The notes under the pieces were generated by a model. The model ran no database searches. It was not told the origin of the DNA and worked only from the letters and a program-made list of their open reading frames with translations. A stretch of DNA of 64,000 nucleotides from Dyadobacter sp. SG02 (GTDB taxonomy: Bacteria; Bacteroidota; Bacteroidia; Cytophagales; Spirosomataceae): positions 1 to 64,000 of the forward strand of contig NZ_FNYL01000020.1 in NCBI RefSeq assembly GCF_900109045.1. Direction: 5' to 3'. Shown in pieces: positions 49,513 through 60,166 of this stretch. A program made the position numbers and the translations under genes. Numbering within the stretch: position 1 is the stretch's first letter; every line of letters begins with the position of its first letter.

Positions 49513-51921
49513 ATGAAGATCACGTTCAAAGACTTTCTTGGCACATTCATTTTGCCAATCAAAACGGCTTCCAAGCTGCTCGAGGTAAGCTTCAAACAAT
49601 TGCCGCTCCGAACTGTCATCGGTGATTTTTTTTCAGTTGCTTCCAGTATAGGATTTGTTGCTATCCCAGCTTTTTTGGCTGGATTGATCTTCATATTGCT
49701 CGAGCAAGGTCGCGACACCTTATTACTGGTGGTTGAAAAAATGATTGTCCTCGACTTGTGGCCTTTGATTTGTTTGCTGGTAAGCCTAGTCATCTACAGC
49801 GGATTTGCAGAGCTTGGCGTAAGATATGCCATCTATATATCTGACAACTCGGGTAGAAACCTGACTGACGAGCGTGTTTTCTTCCGAAAGACATCTCAAA
49901 AATTGCTGGCTGCATTGTTTTTATTATGGCCATTTTTAATCACAATGGTTGGATTGGTCATCTGTTACTTTAGGGCAACCTATTTATCAGATCTTCAACG
50001 CAATGTCTCTTTTGGAATTTGTTTTGCGCTCATCTACTGGTTAATGGCAGCGATGACTTCTCTTTACTTTGACAAATTCGGGAAATCAGCACCAGGCAAC
50101 GCTCAGGATACCCGGTTGGGAGAACGGTCGCTCAGTAAGAAAGAGCGTTTTTGGCTCGGCAAACTTTACGGGATTTATGATGACTACATCTATACATTGC
50201 CGAAGCCGTCGACCTTCATATCTACGCCATTTAAAACCCCGATCATTAGTTTTACCGATCTTTTCAAAAGTACCCCAACGGTTAACGAGACATTTCTTCA
50301 GGACCCGCTGATCATAAAGAAAGATCGAAAGATTCCGGATGAATTTCAGTTGGTTGGAAATAACGTTTCATCTGGAAAGAAAGAACTATTCAAATGGGTT
50401 TATCGCATCCCAACATCATTTTACAAGACTTTGCATTTTCAGATAATTGGGATGGCGTCCTGCTCATCTATTATTTTAGTTGCCATTGCTCTACCTGAGG
50501 CCGGATCAGGTATCTATCAAAAAATCGGGGCACCTGCCCTTGTCTGCCTTGCTTTCGGTTGCTACTGCGGCTTGTATGCCGGACTACTGTTTCTGGACAA
50601 GGCTTTGTTGCGCTCCTCGCCAATCTCTGTTCGTCTATTGATTGCCATCGTCGTTATCGTTTTCTCCGTATTCAATCACGACCATCCCGTTCGCATAACG
50701 CAAGAACAGCTGCCGAAAAGGCCGACCGTTGCCCGCCAGTTTGACCGCTGGTTTAAGTCTTATGTGAACCGTATTGATTCGACGAACGCCCCGAGGACGG
50801 ATCCAAACAAAAAGTATCCTGTCTTTTTTATCTGCGCCGAAGGAGGCGCCTTGCGTACGGGCGCTTATACCGGACTGTATCTTACGAAACTAGAAGAAAT
50901 AATGTCTGATAGCTTAGGAATCGATCTTCGAGGTTCGATTTTTGCGATGTCCGGCGTTTCTGGTGGCGCAGTAGGCCTTGGCGTGTATAACGCCATAGCG
51001 TACCGCCAGAAAGATATACAACAAGACAATGCAACACGGCTGGCAACTTCTTTCTTTTCTCATGACGCCCTGTCTCCATTGATTGGCAAAATGTTCTTCG
51101 GAGAATTTCTCAATTTATTCTGGCCCCGTAACATCGACCGTTTTTCCAGAGCAACTGCTCTGGAAAAATCTTGGGAACAAGCCTATGGAGAATTCTCCGG
51201 TCCAAGTCATAATGTTTTCTCATCCAACTTTATCGAGAATAACCCCGACTCGTTATCACCACTTTTGATATTTAACACCTCGGAGGTCGAGAGCGGATTT
51301 CAATGCTGGGTAAGCAACCTTGAACCAGATATCATGCTGTTCAAGGACAAACGGGACTTGTTTCTTCGAAAAATTCGTCAAGTCAGATATAGTACAGCGA
51401 TCAACTTTAGCTCACGTTTCCCACTCTTCTCTCCCGGTGCAGCAATTCGGGCTGATTCTGGCAAAGCAAAACTGCATTATGTCGATGGTGGCTACGTCGA
51501 AAACAAGGGAACGGCCTCAATGCTGGAAGTATTCCAAATCCTGAAGGCGAAGTCGAGTAACTTCAAAAATGTCGTTCCGGTAATGATTTATTTGCAATTC
51601 AGCGACGAGGCATCAGCCCCGGTGAACGATATCAATTTCGCAAACGAGCTAACTGAAATCATATATGGGATTTACAACACAAGATCAGGTCGAACTTCAA
51701 CGAGCGAGCAATTGCTAAAAAATGCTGTTGCCGATCACAACAGGGGACTTAACGTAGACCAACCATTACGATCGAAAAGCGTTCCCATGAATTGGGTGCT
51801 TTCCAGCCAAAGCATTGAAAATATCAACAGAGACATCAATGAAAAACTTACTGATACAACCTCCAAAGGCATTATTGCAGTCGTCCGTGAAGTTAAGACA
51901 CGCTATCCGAAAAATGGATAG
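49513..51921 (+). CDS. Membrane-anchored patatin-like phospholipase
   Basis: An 802-aa lipid hydrolase. Four membrane helices lie in the first 195 residues and three more at about 305-400. The C-terminal 370 residues are a patatin domain with the oxyanion-hole GGALRTGAYTG near 443, the nucleophile motif GVSGG (Ser about 483) and the acid in YVDGGYVENKG (Asp about 658). The catalytic Ser/Asp dyad is complete. The membrane part probably places the hydrolase at the cytoplasmic face of the inner membrane, where it could cleave phospholipids. Patatins serve as membrane-damaging effectors in several defence systems. Being next to a lectin-like gene and upstream of CHAT genes is suggestive, but no link is shown. 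Confidence 0.85.
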   Translation: MKITFKDFLGTFILPIKTASKLLEVSFKQLPLRTVIGDFFSVASSIGFVAIPAFLAGLIFILLEQGRDTLLLVVEKMIVLDLWPLICLLVSLVIYSGFAELGVRYAIYISDNSGRNLTDERVFFRKTSQKLLAALFLLWPFLITMVGLVICYFRATYLSDLQRNVSFGICFALIYWLMAAMTSLYFDKFGKSAPGNAQDTRLGERSLSKKERFWLGKLYGIYDDYIYTLPKPSTFISTPFKTPIISFTDLFKSTPTVNETFLQDPLIIKKDRKIPDEFQLVGNNVSSGKKELFKWVYRIPTSFYKTLHFQIIGMASCSSIILVAIALPEAGSGIYQKIGAPALVCLAFGCYCGLYAGLLFLDKALLRSSPISVRLLIAIVVIVFSVFNHDHPVRITQEQLPKRPTVARQFDRWFKSYVNRIDSTNAPRTDPNKKYPVFFICAEGGALRTGAYTGLYLTKLEEIMSDSLGIDLRGSIFAMSGVSGGAVGLGVYNAIAYRQKDIQQDNATRLATSFFSHDALSPLIGKMFFGEFLNLFWPRNIDRFSRATALEKSWEQAYGEFSGPSHNVFSSNFIENNPDSLSPLLIFNTSEVESGFQCWVSNLEPDIMLFKDKRDLFLRKIRQVRYSTAINFSSRFPLFSPGAAIRADSGKAKLHYVDGGYVENKGTASMLEVFQILKAKSSNFKNVVPVMIYLQFSDEASAPVNDINFANELTEIIYGIYNTRSGRTSTSEQLLKNAVADHNRGLNVDQPLRSKSVPMNWVLSSQSIENINRDINEKLTDTTSKGIIAVVREVKTRYPKNG

Positions 51922-51999
51922 TGTGTCTGCTAAAAGGATTCGGTATCATTTAAGTATTCGGATAAAAATGAAATCTGTTCACATTAAACTCGGTTCACT

Positions 52000-52571
52000 A
52001 TGAAAACCAAACCGCTTTTGCTATTTGCTTTGCTACCACTTCTCGCAACCGGTCAGTCGGGTAAAAACTTTACAAATCTTTTGGATCCGTGAAGGTTTAT
52101 GAGGTAGAGAGCAAAGGCGGCTACATCTTTCGTGCTGGCTTTACCTTTGACGCAAACGGAGCAGCCAGAAGCAAGGAGGCGACAGTCAATCAGCATGACA
52201 TACGCGATCTGGGTATTGTCGCAGAAGCTGTATGCAGCGCGTTAAGAAAAGTTTACAAATCTGACCAGGAGTTTGATACGGTTAATATCGGAGCGATCGC
52301 GTCTGGAAAAGGTTGATACCGGGATCCAATTCACCCCTTTGCACAGACTTTAGTGTTAATAAAAAAATGGGTATCTGAAAAAAAGAGGAAACATATCCCG
52401 TCGATCAACATCTACATCGTTGACCCTGCTCCTTGGGCGTCTATAGTCACTCGTAAGATTCAATTGGAGACGTTGTTAAGTTCAGATATTTCTTCACATG
52501 TTGTTGAGACCATCGACAGTGCTGGCACGCGCGAAAGTTTTACAATTACTTTGAAGGAATCCCAAACTTGA
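52000..52571 (+). pseudogene. Decayed secreted-protein gene
   Basis: A signal peptide (MKTKPLLLFALLPLLATGQS) at 52000 runs into a stop at 52090 (frame 1). A +/- shift there joins it to a frame reading KVYEVESKGGYIFRAGFTFD, then a TGA at 52314-52316. The same frame continues to 52571 with WVSEKKRKHIPSINIYIVDP. The three pieces are contiguous and plausible as one secreted protein of about 190 residues, now broken by one frameshift and one stop. No family was recognised. Confidence 0.55.
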
Positions 52572-52723
52572 AAGAGCTACTGAATCTGTACAAATTAAAT
52601 CGGTCTCAATGGAATGTTACCCTTTCTCCAAACCCCACAGAACTTGGAGATAACATTCCAAATGAAATGGATCACATCCAGGATGCGGGCTATTTTGACA
52701 GCTTTGCGGCCCAATCCCTCTAA
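52568..52723 (+). CDS. Short hypothetical frame
   Basis: A TTG-initiated 51-codon frame overlaps the stop of the preceding frame by four bases. The product (LNRSQWNVTLSPNPTELGDN, then ending FDSFAAQSL) has a plausible composition but no recognised family. It could be the C-terminal part of the decayed gene before it, or a small coupled gene. Confidence 0.25.
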   Translation: MKELLNLYKLNRSQWNVTLSPNPTELGDNIPNEMDHIQDAGYFDSFAAQSL

Positions 52724-53676
52724 GATCAGTGGTCTTCAGTAATTGAGAATCTATCGATCTCAGTTACGAGTAAAAAACAAGCACTTGCGAACAAACCAGA
52801 CTTAATATGGTTCCTAACCGACTGTTCAAAAGCCTGTCGTCGTTGTTTACTCGATAACTTAGGATTATAATAATTGTAGCCAATCAAAGTTCCGCATTTT
52901 AACAATATTGTGATCTCTAAGTCGAAATTAGCCCCTCAGATTGCTTGCGATTCGATTAGGTGTTATGGACTTATGGAAGGAATTATCTTGATCGTCAGCC
53001 CTCGTATCGCTGTTTCAAAACAGTTGGCAAAGGAGATTGGGGAATCATTTTTCTCTAACAGGTTGAGTTTGACGGACACTACCTGTGGGTAATTTCTTTT
53101 GGAAAATTAAGAACTAAATTGTAATATTATATTCGAACTTTCCGATGTATTGGCGTGCATGTTGTTTAGCGTTTAGTCACCTTAAGTCATATGCGCCATT
53201 CTCCTCAGAAGGTTCTCTTCTCTTTGCTAAAATTCAGCTTAGAGAAACATTCAAAACCATTTTCAACACTTCGTCTTTAAATAAAACGTTGTATTTGCTT
53301 CGCTTGGCACAAGATAAATTTGCTCTTAATTAGAGTTGCTAATTTAAGCATTTTTAACATCCGACTCTTTCAACACATCTCAACTATGATATTGGGCCAA
53401 AAAGGCGGATATGTAAAAGGACATGTTCTCTAATAGATCAATTCTGAGATTGCTTACACGCTAAGAAAATAGGTCTGCAATCATGAGACAATGACACGCT
53501 ATGCTCTCATCGTTTGGAAACAGTTTCGTGCACTTTAAAGTAAGCTTTTAAGCTAGCTTTTATGAACTTTCTGTCGTTCTACTTTCGGTTATCTACTTTT
53601 CCGTTATAGCGTTACATTTTTATAAGTCGCAAAGTTCCATTTGGAGTATAAGTAATCTTAAAACTATGATTCAGCG
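52724..53676. other. Gene-free leader of the CHAT operon
   Basis: Nearly 1 kb without a convincing gene; two 60-codon frames at 52910 and 53145 look random. The promoter for the CHAT operon should lie near the end. The DNA is AT-rich there (tataagtcgcaaag around 53620), but no clear -7/-33 pair was seen. Confidence 0.45.
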
Positions 53677-56600
53677 ATGGCAAGTGAGCAAACCATTTTA
53701 AGTCTTCTAAATGTTCTAAGTACAACTCGATCTTGGGTTGAATGTAAAAAAGACGTTCTCAATCACAAAAATATTTTGGAAGATCCTAAGACTGAAAAGA
53801 TCCTTGATAAATTAGACGACAATCAATTAGATAGTATCTCTACAAGAATCATAAGTGCAGCCAAGTCTCTTTTCCAAGATGTTCAAAAGTTGGGAATCGA
53901 AGAAGCTATCGAATTGCGTACGAATCGGAGTTCTTTGATTCAGGAATGGGAAGTGCTTGATAACTCACAAAGCCGTAATGATCCTAAGCAATGGGAGACA
54001 ATTTTAAAACATCCGGATTTGCAAATTCTTCCTATAGAGTTCCAAGCGGAAATGTTCAATCGAACAGCGGCAGCCTATTTGCGTCGCCGTGACACGAAAA
54101 GCCTTCTTCTAGCCATTGAGTTATGGGAAAGGGCTATTGAAGTAGCAGGTGATGAAGGGGAAGCCTTTGCCTATCATACAAACCTGGGTACAGCATTGAC
54201 GCATATTCCCAAAAAACTAGAACAAGCCGTTGTGCATCATCGCAAAGCATTGTCATTGGCACCTCCGAACGGGGCAAGGAAGCTAAGTGTATTAGGGCAA
54301 CTTGAATATGCTTTGAAAAGCCTCTATGAACAGAAGAATGACCCGGCACTGTTGCAGGAATTGGTGAAGCTGCAAGAGCAATGGGTGAAGGCGGATCCAA
54401 ACGGCTTTGTCGCCTCGTCAACTTCGTTGGCTGCTTGGATGTACAAAGAGTTTGAGCAAACAGGCAAGCCGCCTTTATTGGATGGAGCAATTGAGATCTG
54501 TCATTTGATATTGCAATCTTTGCCGCAAGCCTCAAAAGATCGGTCTAACATTATTTCAAATTTGGGTTCCAGCTATGCGACCCGTTACAATTTATCCGGT
54601 CAAATTGACGATTTGGAAAAAGGTATCAAACTTATTAAGCAAGCCATACAAATGGCCGATAGAAGTTCATCAGAATGGTTTGAGCGCCGAAGATATTTAG
54701 CCAATGCGCTTATGAATCTCTATGAATATAATGGAGATATTAAAATATTAGATGAAGCTGCTGCGATTTCAAAAGACATAGTTGAGAATTGTAATAAGTC
54801 AGATGAAAATTATCCAGAGATGATGAATTCTTATGCATCAATCCTATATATAAGAAGCAAGCAAGGTGATTTTGAAAAGGCAATTGAAATTTGGCAAGAC
54901 GCATTGAATTATACACCGCTTGACTCTGACGGGTATTGGGGCTATCAACACAACCTTGCAGCTGCATTTGGACGAAAATACTCATCGTCACAAGATGTTT
55001 CAGATTTAGAAAAAGCAGAAAACATTTCACGTAACCTAGTTGCAAACTCCAGAACATCATTATCCAATGCCGTGTTGTTCCGTTATGAACTTGTTATGAT
55101 ATTACGAGACCGTTTTAGAGCAACAAATAAGCAAAATTTACTTGATGAAGCAATAGAATTAGCAAGGGAAATAATTAGGTTGCTCCAACAGCAACAGGTG
55201 CAGGACGTTGAATATATTGCTGGTCTATGTGAGTTATTATATATTAAGTATGAGAGCACTTTACAGATTGAGAATTTATTCGAGGCCAAAAAAATAGGCG
55301 AAAATGTTCTAAAAGGCTTACGCGAATATTCTCCCGGACGTGTTAGCTTGCTGGGTGATTTGGGTAAAATATTTCATGAACTTTATAATTTTTACGGAGA
55401 CCAAGCTGACCTCGACAGAGCCGTCGAATTGCTTCAAGAGGCAGCAGACCATACCCTACCTCAGTCAATCCATTTTTCGACACGATTAAATAGCTTGGCC
55501 AATGTACTAAATAGCCGATTCAACAGATCACTCGGAGTCGGACGGGAATTTAGAAAGCAAAGAATTGATGACCTCAACAGGGCCATTGGTGCGGCGGAAT
55601 TAGCAGTTTCATCGATGAGTAAGAGTGAATCGTCAACGATCTTTCTTTCTACACTATCCGCATTATTATCTAAACGCGTTGCTCTGTCTAAAACTTTGAA
55701 AAAGTATTCGCAGGCAGTTTATGACCCACAAGATAAAAAAGATGGTAATTCATCTCTATTTCTAAAACAAGTTGGAAAAGAAGACGATTTATCAAATGTT
55801 TTAAAATATAGTCGCGAAGCTGTTTCCGTTGCGTTCCATGGCACTTATGGCGAATTCGTTGCGTTGAATAATGCGGGTGCTTGTTTAGCGGAACTGGCAG
55901 AAAGTGAAGCACAGCCAGCTTATTTAGACGAAGCGATCGCTTATTTGGAAAGAGCCCATCAAGTTGCAGATGAGTACCCCTTGGGAAAGGGAAAAAATGC
56001 AACTGCACTTGCCGAAGCGCTAAAACAACGTTCTAGACTTACGGCTTCGAAAGTTGATGAAAGCAGAGCTTTTGAACTCAGCCAGGCTTCACTGCAAAGT
56101 CATTCTTTAAGTGAACGGTTTTCCGGGGCTTATAGTTTTGGAAAAGAGATGTTACAAAAGCAGCGGTTTCCTGAGGCAATGAAAGCTTTTGAGATTGGTA
56201 TTGATGCGGCAAAACAATTGCTCTCTTCTCAACTGTTACTCAAAGACAAACAGATTTGGTTAAGAAAAACAAATGAGTTATGGAAACTTGCTGCCTTGGC
56301 TCATGCACGCTGTGGCGACCTGGAAAAGGCTGTCGAGCGAATAGAAGAAGGTATAAATCGGCAATTACAGGAGACTCTTTCTTTGGAAGAATACATTGGC
56401 AATTCGTTACTGGAAAAAGGTCACACCGACCTTTATACACAGTATGCCGTAGCAATTGAAGAATGGAAACAACAATCGCAAAATGTGCAATCATTGCGTG
56501 ATGCGGAGTTGCGTGACGAGCAGATCAGTCAACGGTTGCTGACTGCTAGAAAAAACCTGGAGCGTTGTATACTTGAAATCCGCAAATTGCCTGAATTCGA

Positions 56601-59600
56601 GCAGTTCGATGCACAGGTAACGGCAAAGGACATTCATTTAATAGCGGTAGAAGGCCCAATTGTGTATATTGTACCTTCCTCCTTTGAAACATTTGCCCTC
56701 ATTATCCTTCCGGAAAGTAACCTTTCTATTCGGTTGCTAACATTACCGAAAGCTGCTTTTGAGGACATAGCAGAGAAGGGCTCTAAATATTGGCATTTTT
56801 ATGACGGTTTGATCAACCGGGAAAAGAAAAAAAGTAGAGAAGAAATATTTGCTAACCTTGATCAAGCTTCTCGATGGTTATGGGATGCAGTGATGGAGCC
56901 GATTACCAAGGAATTAGTAAACTACTCAAAGGCGACCTTGATTCCAGTGGGAATCCTTTCTTTCTTTCCTTTGCATACTTCCTGGACTACAGAGGAGCAA
57001 AACAATTCGAAACGCAAATATGTACAGGACGATATTTGTCTTTCCTATTCGTCCTGTGCAAGGGCGCTAAAAATGTCTAGAAAAATCGCTTCCACCCGGA
57101 CACCTAAACGTTTTCTTGGAATCGTTGAACCAACATCTTCAAATGCAGTCCCACTTCCATTTGCAGAATTAGAGGTCCACGCAATCACGCCATATTTTCC
57201 AGAGGCTAGCATTATCCAGCGTGATAAGGCAACAAGAGGAGATCTCCTTCAAGCTATTCCAACTTGTGATGTTTTTCACTTTTCGGGGCACGGCTCCTCT
57301 AATTTATTAAATCCACTAAATAGTAGTCTTTTTCTTGCCAATGAAGAGCAATTAACAGTACGCGACATTTTAACCATTAGTGCGAACGGCTTTCCACTGG
57401 CTTTTCTATCTGCTTGCGAAACAGGCGTGATAGGTTTTGATTTGCCGGAAGAAACCATTGGGCTGACATCTGGATTGCAACGGGCGGGATTTGCAGCGGT
57501 CTGCTCCTCTCTTTGGCCTGTACAGGAGGAGAGTACGATGCTGCTTACGACGCAATTTTACAGGTTTTGGATGGCAGATAAAATAGCACCAGCAGTTGCA
57601 CTGCAAAAAGCTGCGGATTGGGTGAAAAAGGTAACGAAAAAAGGACTTGCTGAATTTTATGAGCAGTTAATGGACACGATAGCGGAACAAGAAGGAAACG
57701 CTTATGATTTAGCAGCTGAAAGGTGGTCATATTATATTTCAAGTTTGGATGGGGAAGACTGTCCTTTTGCTCATCCTTTTTTCTGGGGGGCATTTATATT
57801 TAATGGAGCTGGATTCATCTCTGATGCAATGTCCTGCGCTCAAAGTGAATTGGAGACTGATGATTTTACCTCTAATAAGAAAGAAAACAAAGCTGTCGAA
57901 CTGTTGGCTTCTTCCTTTCAGCCAAGTATAAACCTTCCAAGCACTTTTACAAAACCGACTACAATTACGGTACACCTTACGGAAGAAGAAGTGGAGCAAA
58001 TGGGCAGAGAGGGAAAGATGGAAACGCTCCTGTCTCTTTTGCACGATTTGGCAAATTGTGTGATTGATTTATATGAACCATCAACTGAATTCAAACTAGT
58101 CAGGAAAGCGGCACGTTTACTTGCAAAAACTAATTTGTCATACACATTAATTAATTTTTCAAAAGATACGGCCAAACAAAGTGAAATCCGGCTTATCTGC
58201 GCACATGCTTATGCAACGCAATGTGGTTTGGAGAATGCCTTGCAACTTTTCCAAGAATTGGCAAAAGATGAAAGCTTAACGATAGAATCACGATTATTAG
58301 CGGCTCAAGGCACTGGTCGATTAGGGGACGGAGAGAAAGCGGCAGATATTGTTTGCATGGTTTCAAGCGATAGTACAATAGAAACGCGCCTGAAAGCAGC
58401 AACTCTGGTATGTGAGTTGGCGAATATCGGGTTGTGGGGAACACCTTTGATGCTTGAAAAAAGAGATTTGCTTCCTGAACTTGGTATTCTGGTACCGGTT
58501 GAAAAGCTTGCAACAGAAGCCTTGGTTGCCTTTCAATCCGAAAACTATGCATCCGCTCTGCACCTAATGAACGAGTGCATACAAGGAGGAGGAGACGAGC
58601 CGGTTTACTTCTTTAACCGAGGAATGATTAATTACTTTAGTGATCATTATAGAGACGCTATCAATGATTTTACACAAGCAATTGCCAGAGATGATTTGTA
58701 CGAAAAGGCATATAGTCAACGCGGAGTAGCTTATGCAGCTATGGATGAACACGAAATGGCTACTAAGGATTTGAATCATGCGATTGAACTAAACAAGAAT
58801 TCTAGTTTTAATTACGAGCAAAGGGGCCGATCTTTAGAAGCACTGGGTCGGCACCAACAAGCAAGAGTAGATTTTGAAAGGGCCGCAGCTCTCACTAAAG
58901 TAAATGCACCAGAACCGGCAATGTCAGTTAAAAGCGGAAAGGGCGCAACTGTAAAGGCCCTCAGTAAAGAAAAAGCACACGCAGTTATCAAAAAGCTCGA
59001 TGTATACGATCAGATTTGTTTGCGCTTAAAAGAAATGGTGTTCGCCACAGGAGAGTTGGATGGTCGCTATTTAGCGGTTCGTGGATTGAAAGACTTGCAG
59101 AGCTGGCCTTTGTTAACGATGATAAAAGATGAGAGCTCCTTGCCTGCTCGCTTGCGAATTGAAGCTTGCTATCAGTTCGATGCATCTGGCAGTGAGACCA
59201 GTCAAATTCTTCGATCGATTATAATGGATACCTCGGCTCTTTTGCATGATCGACGTTTAGCTGCACAAGATTTAGGAGAAAACGGATCCCTAGCAGACAT
59301 TAAAGCTGTTCTCCAAAATTTTGGTGACGTCTATTTAGACTTCAGGGAGATGGCTGCCACTCCTATGCTAATGATTGGTCTGGTGATGGCGTTGTATAAG
59401 AAACAGCGTAAAAGAGACATCCTGACTCTTGCTGATGATCCATCGATGGCTTTATTGGTGAAAGAAGTGGCAGGAGAATGTCTTTGGGGTTTAAAACTCT
59501 ACGAAGAGTCTATAAAGGTGTTGACGTCTGTCGCCAATGATGCACGAGTGTCTCCAGAAGTATGCTGGATGGCAATCAATGCCTTAAAAGAATTTGGCTA

Positions 59601-60132
59601 TGTCGATACCGTGCAAGCTTTACTCAACCGGATTAATGCTCCATCCTCGCCAGACAATGAGCTGAAACGAAGGGTCAGAACAGTACTTCTTGACGTAATA
59701 GATCAAAACCACAAACAACAGGAATGGGAAGCAAAAATGCAACAGGCTTGGCAGACCTTTACCAAAGCAAACTGTTACGATGAAATCGACAATTTGATTG
59801 ATCAATATCCTTTCATTCTGACCCTAAACTTTTTGGATTATGCCGAAGAAATGGTAAGCGCTTCTGTTGACTCAGAAAAAATTAAAACCAACATTAAGTG
59901 GTTTAAAATGGTGCCAGAAGTCAATTTGCTCTTGGCGACAGAGGCATTCTTCAATGCCGCGAATTCGGATGAATTGAAAATTGTTTCGCAACAATATCCC
60001 ATCATGCTTTCGGGGATGTATAGAGACTTTGTGTATCAAGGCCTAGATAACGGGCAAATCGATGCAGATATGAAGGAAGTTGAAACAAGACTTTCGTGGT
60101 TGAATTCTTTACCGCAATCTGCTCGTTCATAA
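53677..60132 (+). CDS. Giant TPR-CHAT-TPR/HEAT protein
   Basis: A 2151-aa caspase-like (CHAT) protease candidate. About residues 105-900 are TPR-like helical pairs (YHTNLGTALTHIPKKLEQAV and many similar). The CHAT domain spans about 1080-1385. It has H1205 in CDVFHFSGHGSSN, C1247 in PLAFLSACETGVIG, the family's AGFAAVCSSLWPV segment and the FFWGAFIFNGAG ending, so the His/Cys dyad is intact. A second TPR block (NRGMINYFSDHYRDAINDFT) spans about 1630-1745, then HEAT-like repeats. The first 40 residues and the tail both contain a W-x-x-x-x-x(12)-x-HP/YP-type helical unit. TPRs in such proteins sense partners, as in the CRISPR protease Csx29. It is the first gene of a three-gene operon. Confidence 0.9.
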   Translation: MASEQTILSLLNVLSTTRSWVECKKDVLNHKNILEDPKTEKILDKLDDNQLDSISTRIISAAKSLFQDVQKLGIEEAIELRTNRSSLIQEWEVLDNSQSRNDPKQWETILKHPDLQILPIEFQAEMFNRTAAAYLRRRDTKSLLLAIELWERAIEVAGDEGEAFAYHTNLGTALTHIPKKLEQAVVHHRKALSLAPPNGARKLSVLGQLEYALKSLYEQKNDPALLQELVKLQEQWVKADPNGFVASSTSLAAWMYKEFEQTGKPPLLDGAIEICHLILQSLPQASKDRSNIISNLGSSYATRYNLSGQIDDLEKGIKLIKQAIQMADRSSSEWFERRRYLANALMNLYEYNGDIKILDEAAAISKDIVENCNKSDENYPEMMNSYASILYIRSKQGDFEKAIEIWQDALNYTPLDSDGYWGYQHNLAAAFGRKYSSSQDVSDLEKAENISRNLVANSRTSLSNAVLFRYELVMILRDRFRATNKQNLLDEAIELAREIIRLLQQQQVQDVEYIAGLCELLYIKYESTLQIENLFEAKKIGENVLKGLREYSPGRVSLLGDLGKIFHELYNFYGDQADLDRAVELLQEAADHTLPQSIHFSTRLNSLANVLNSRFNRSLGVGREFRKQRIDDLNRAIGAAELAVSSMSKSESSTIFLSTLSALLSKRVALSKTLKKYSQAVYDPQDKKDGNSSLFLKQVGKEDDLSNVLKYSREAVSVAFHGTYGEFVALNNAGACLAELAESEAQPAYLDEAIAYLERAHQVADEYPLGKGKNATALAEALKQRSRLTASKVDESRAFELSQASLQSHSLSERFSGAYSFGKEMLQKQRFPEAMKAFEIGIDAAKQLLSSQLLLKDKQIWLRKTNELWKLAALAHARCGDLEKAVERIEEGINRQLQETLSLEEYIGNSLLEKGHTDLYTQYAVAIEEWKQQSQNVQSLRDAELRDEQISQRLLTARKNLERCILEIRKLPEFEQFDAQVTAKDIHLIAVEGPIVYIVPSSFETFALIILPESNLSIRLLTLPKAAFEDIAEKGSKYWHFYDGLINREKKKSREEIFANLDQASRWLWDAVMEPITKELVNYSKATLIPVGILSFFPLHTSWTTEEQNNSKRKYVQDDICLSYSSCARALKMSRKIASTRTPKRFLGIVEPTSSNAVPLPFAELEVHAITPYFPEASIIQRDKATRGDLLQAIPTCDVFHFSGHGSSNLLNPLNSSLFLANEEQLTVRDILTISANGFPLAFLSACETGVIGFDLPEETIGLTSGLQRAGFAAVCSSLWPVQEESTMLLTTQFYRFWMADKIAPAVALQKAADWVKKVTKKGLAEFYEQLMDTIAEQEGNAYDLAAERWSYYISSLDGEDCPFAHPFFWGAFIFNGAGFISDAMSCAQSELETDDFTSNKKENKAVELLASSFQPSINLPSTFTKPTTITVHLTEEEVEQMGREGKMETLLSLLHDLANCVIDLYEPSTEFKLVRKAARLLAKTNLSYTLINFSKDTAKQSEIRLICAHAYATQCGLENALQLFQELAKDESLTIESRLLAAQGTGRLGDGEKAADIVCMVSSDSTIETRLKAATLVCELANIGLWGTPLMLEKRDLLPELGILVPVEKLATEALVAFQSENYASALHLMNECIQGGGDEPVYFFNRGMINYFSDHYRDAINDFTQAIARDDLYEKAYSQRGVAYAAMDEHEMATKDLNHAIELNKNSSFNYEQRGRSLEALGRHQQARVDFERAAALTKVNAPEPAMSVKSGKGATVKALSKEKAHAVIKKLDVYDQICLRLKEMVFATGELDGRYLAVRGLKDLQSWPLLTMIKDESSLPARLRIEACYQFDASGSETSQILRSIIMDTSALLHDRRLAAQDLGENGSLADIKAVLQNFGDVYLDFREMAATPMLMIGLVMALYKKQRKRDILTLADDPSMALLVKEVAGECLWGLKLYEESIKVLTSVANDARVSPEVCWMAINALKEFGYVDTVQALLNRINAPSSPDNELKRRVRTVLLDVIDQNHKQQEWEAKMQQAWQTFTKANCYDEIDNLIDQYPFILTLNFLDYAEEMVSASVDSEKIKTNIKWFKMVPEVNLLLATEAFFNAANSDELKIVSQQYPIMLSGMYRDFVYQGLDNGQIDADMKEVETRLSWLNSLPQSARS

Positions 60133-60166
60133 TGCTTGAATCGTTACGAAGTTAAATTTCATAAAC

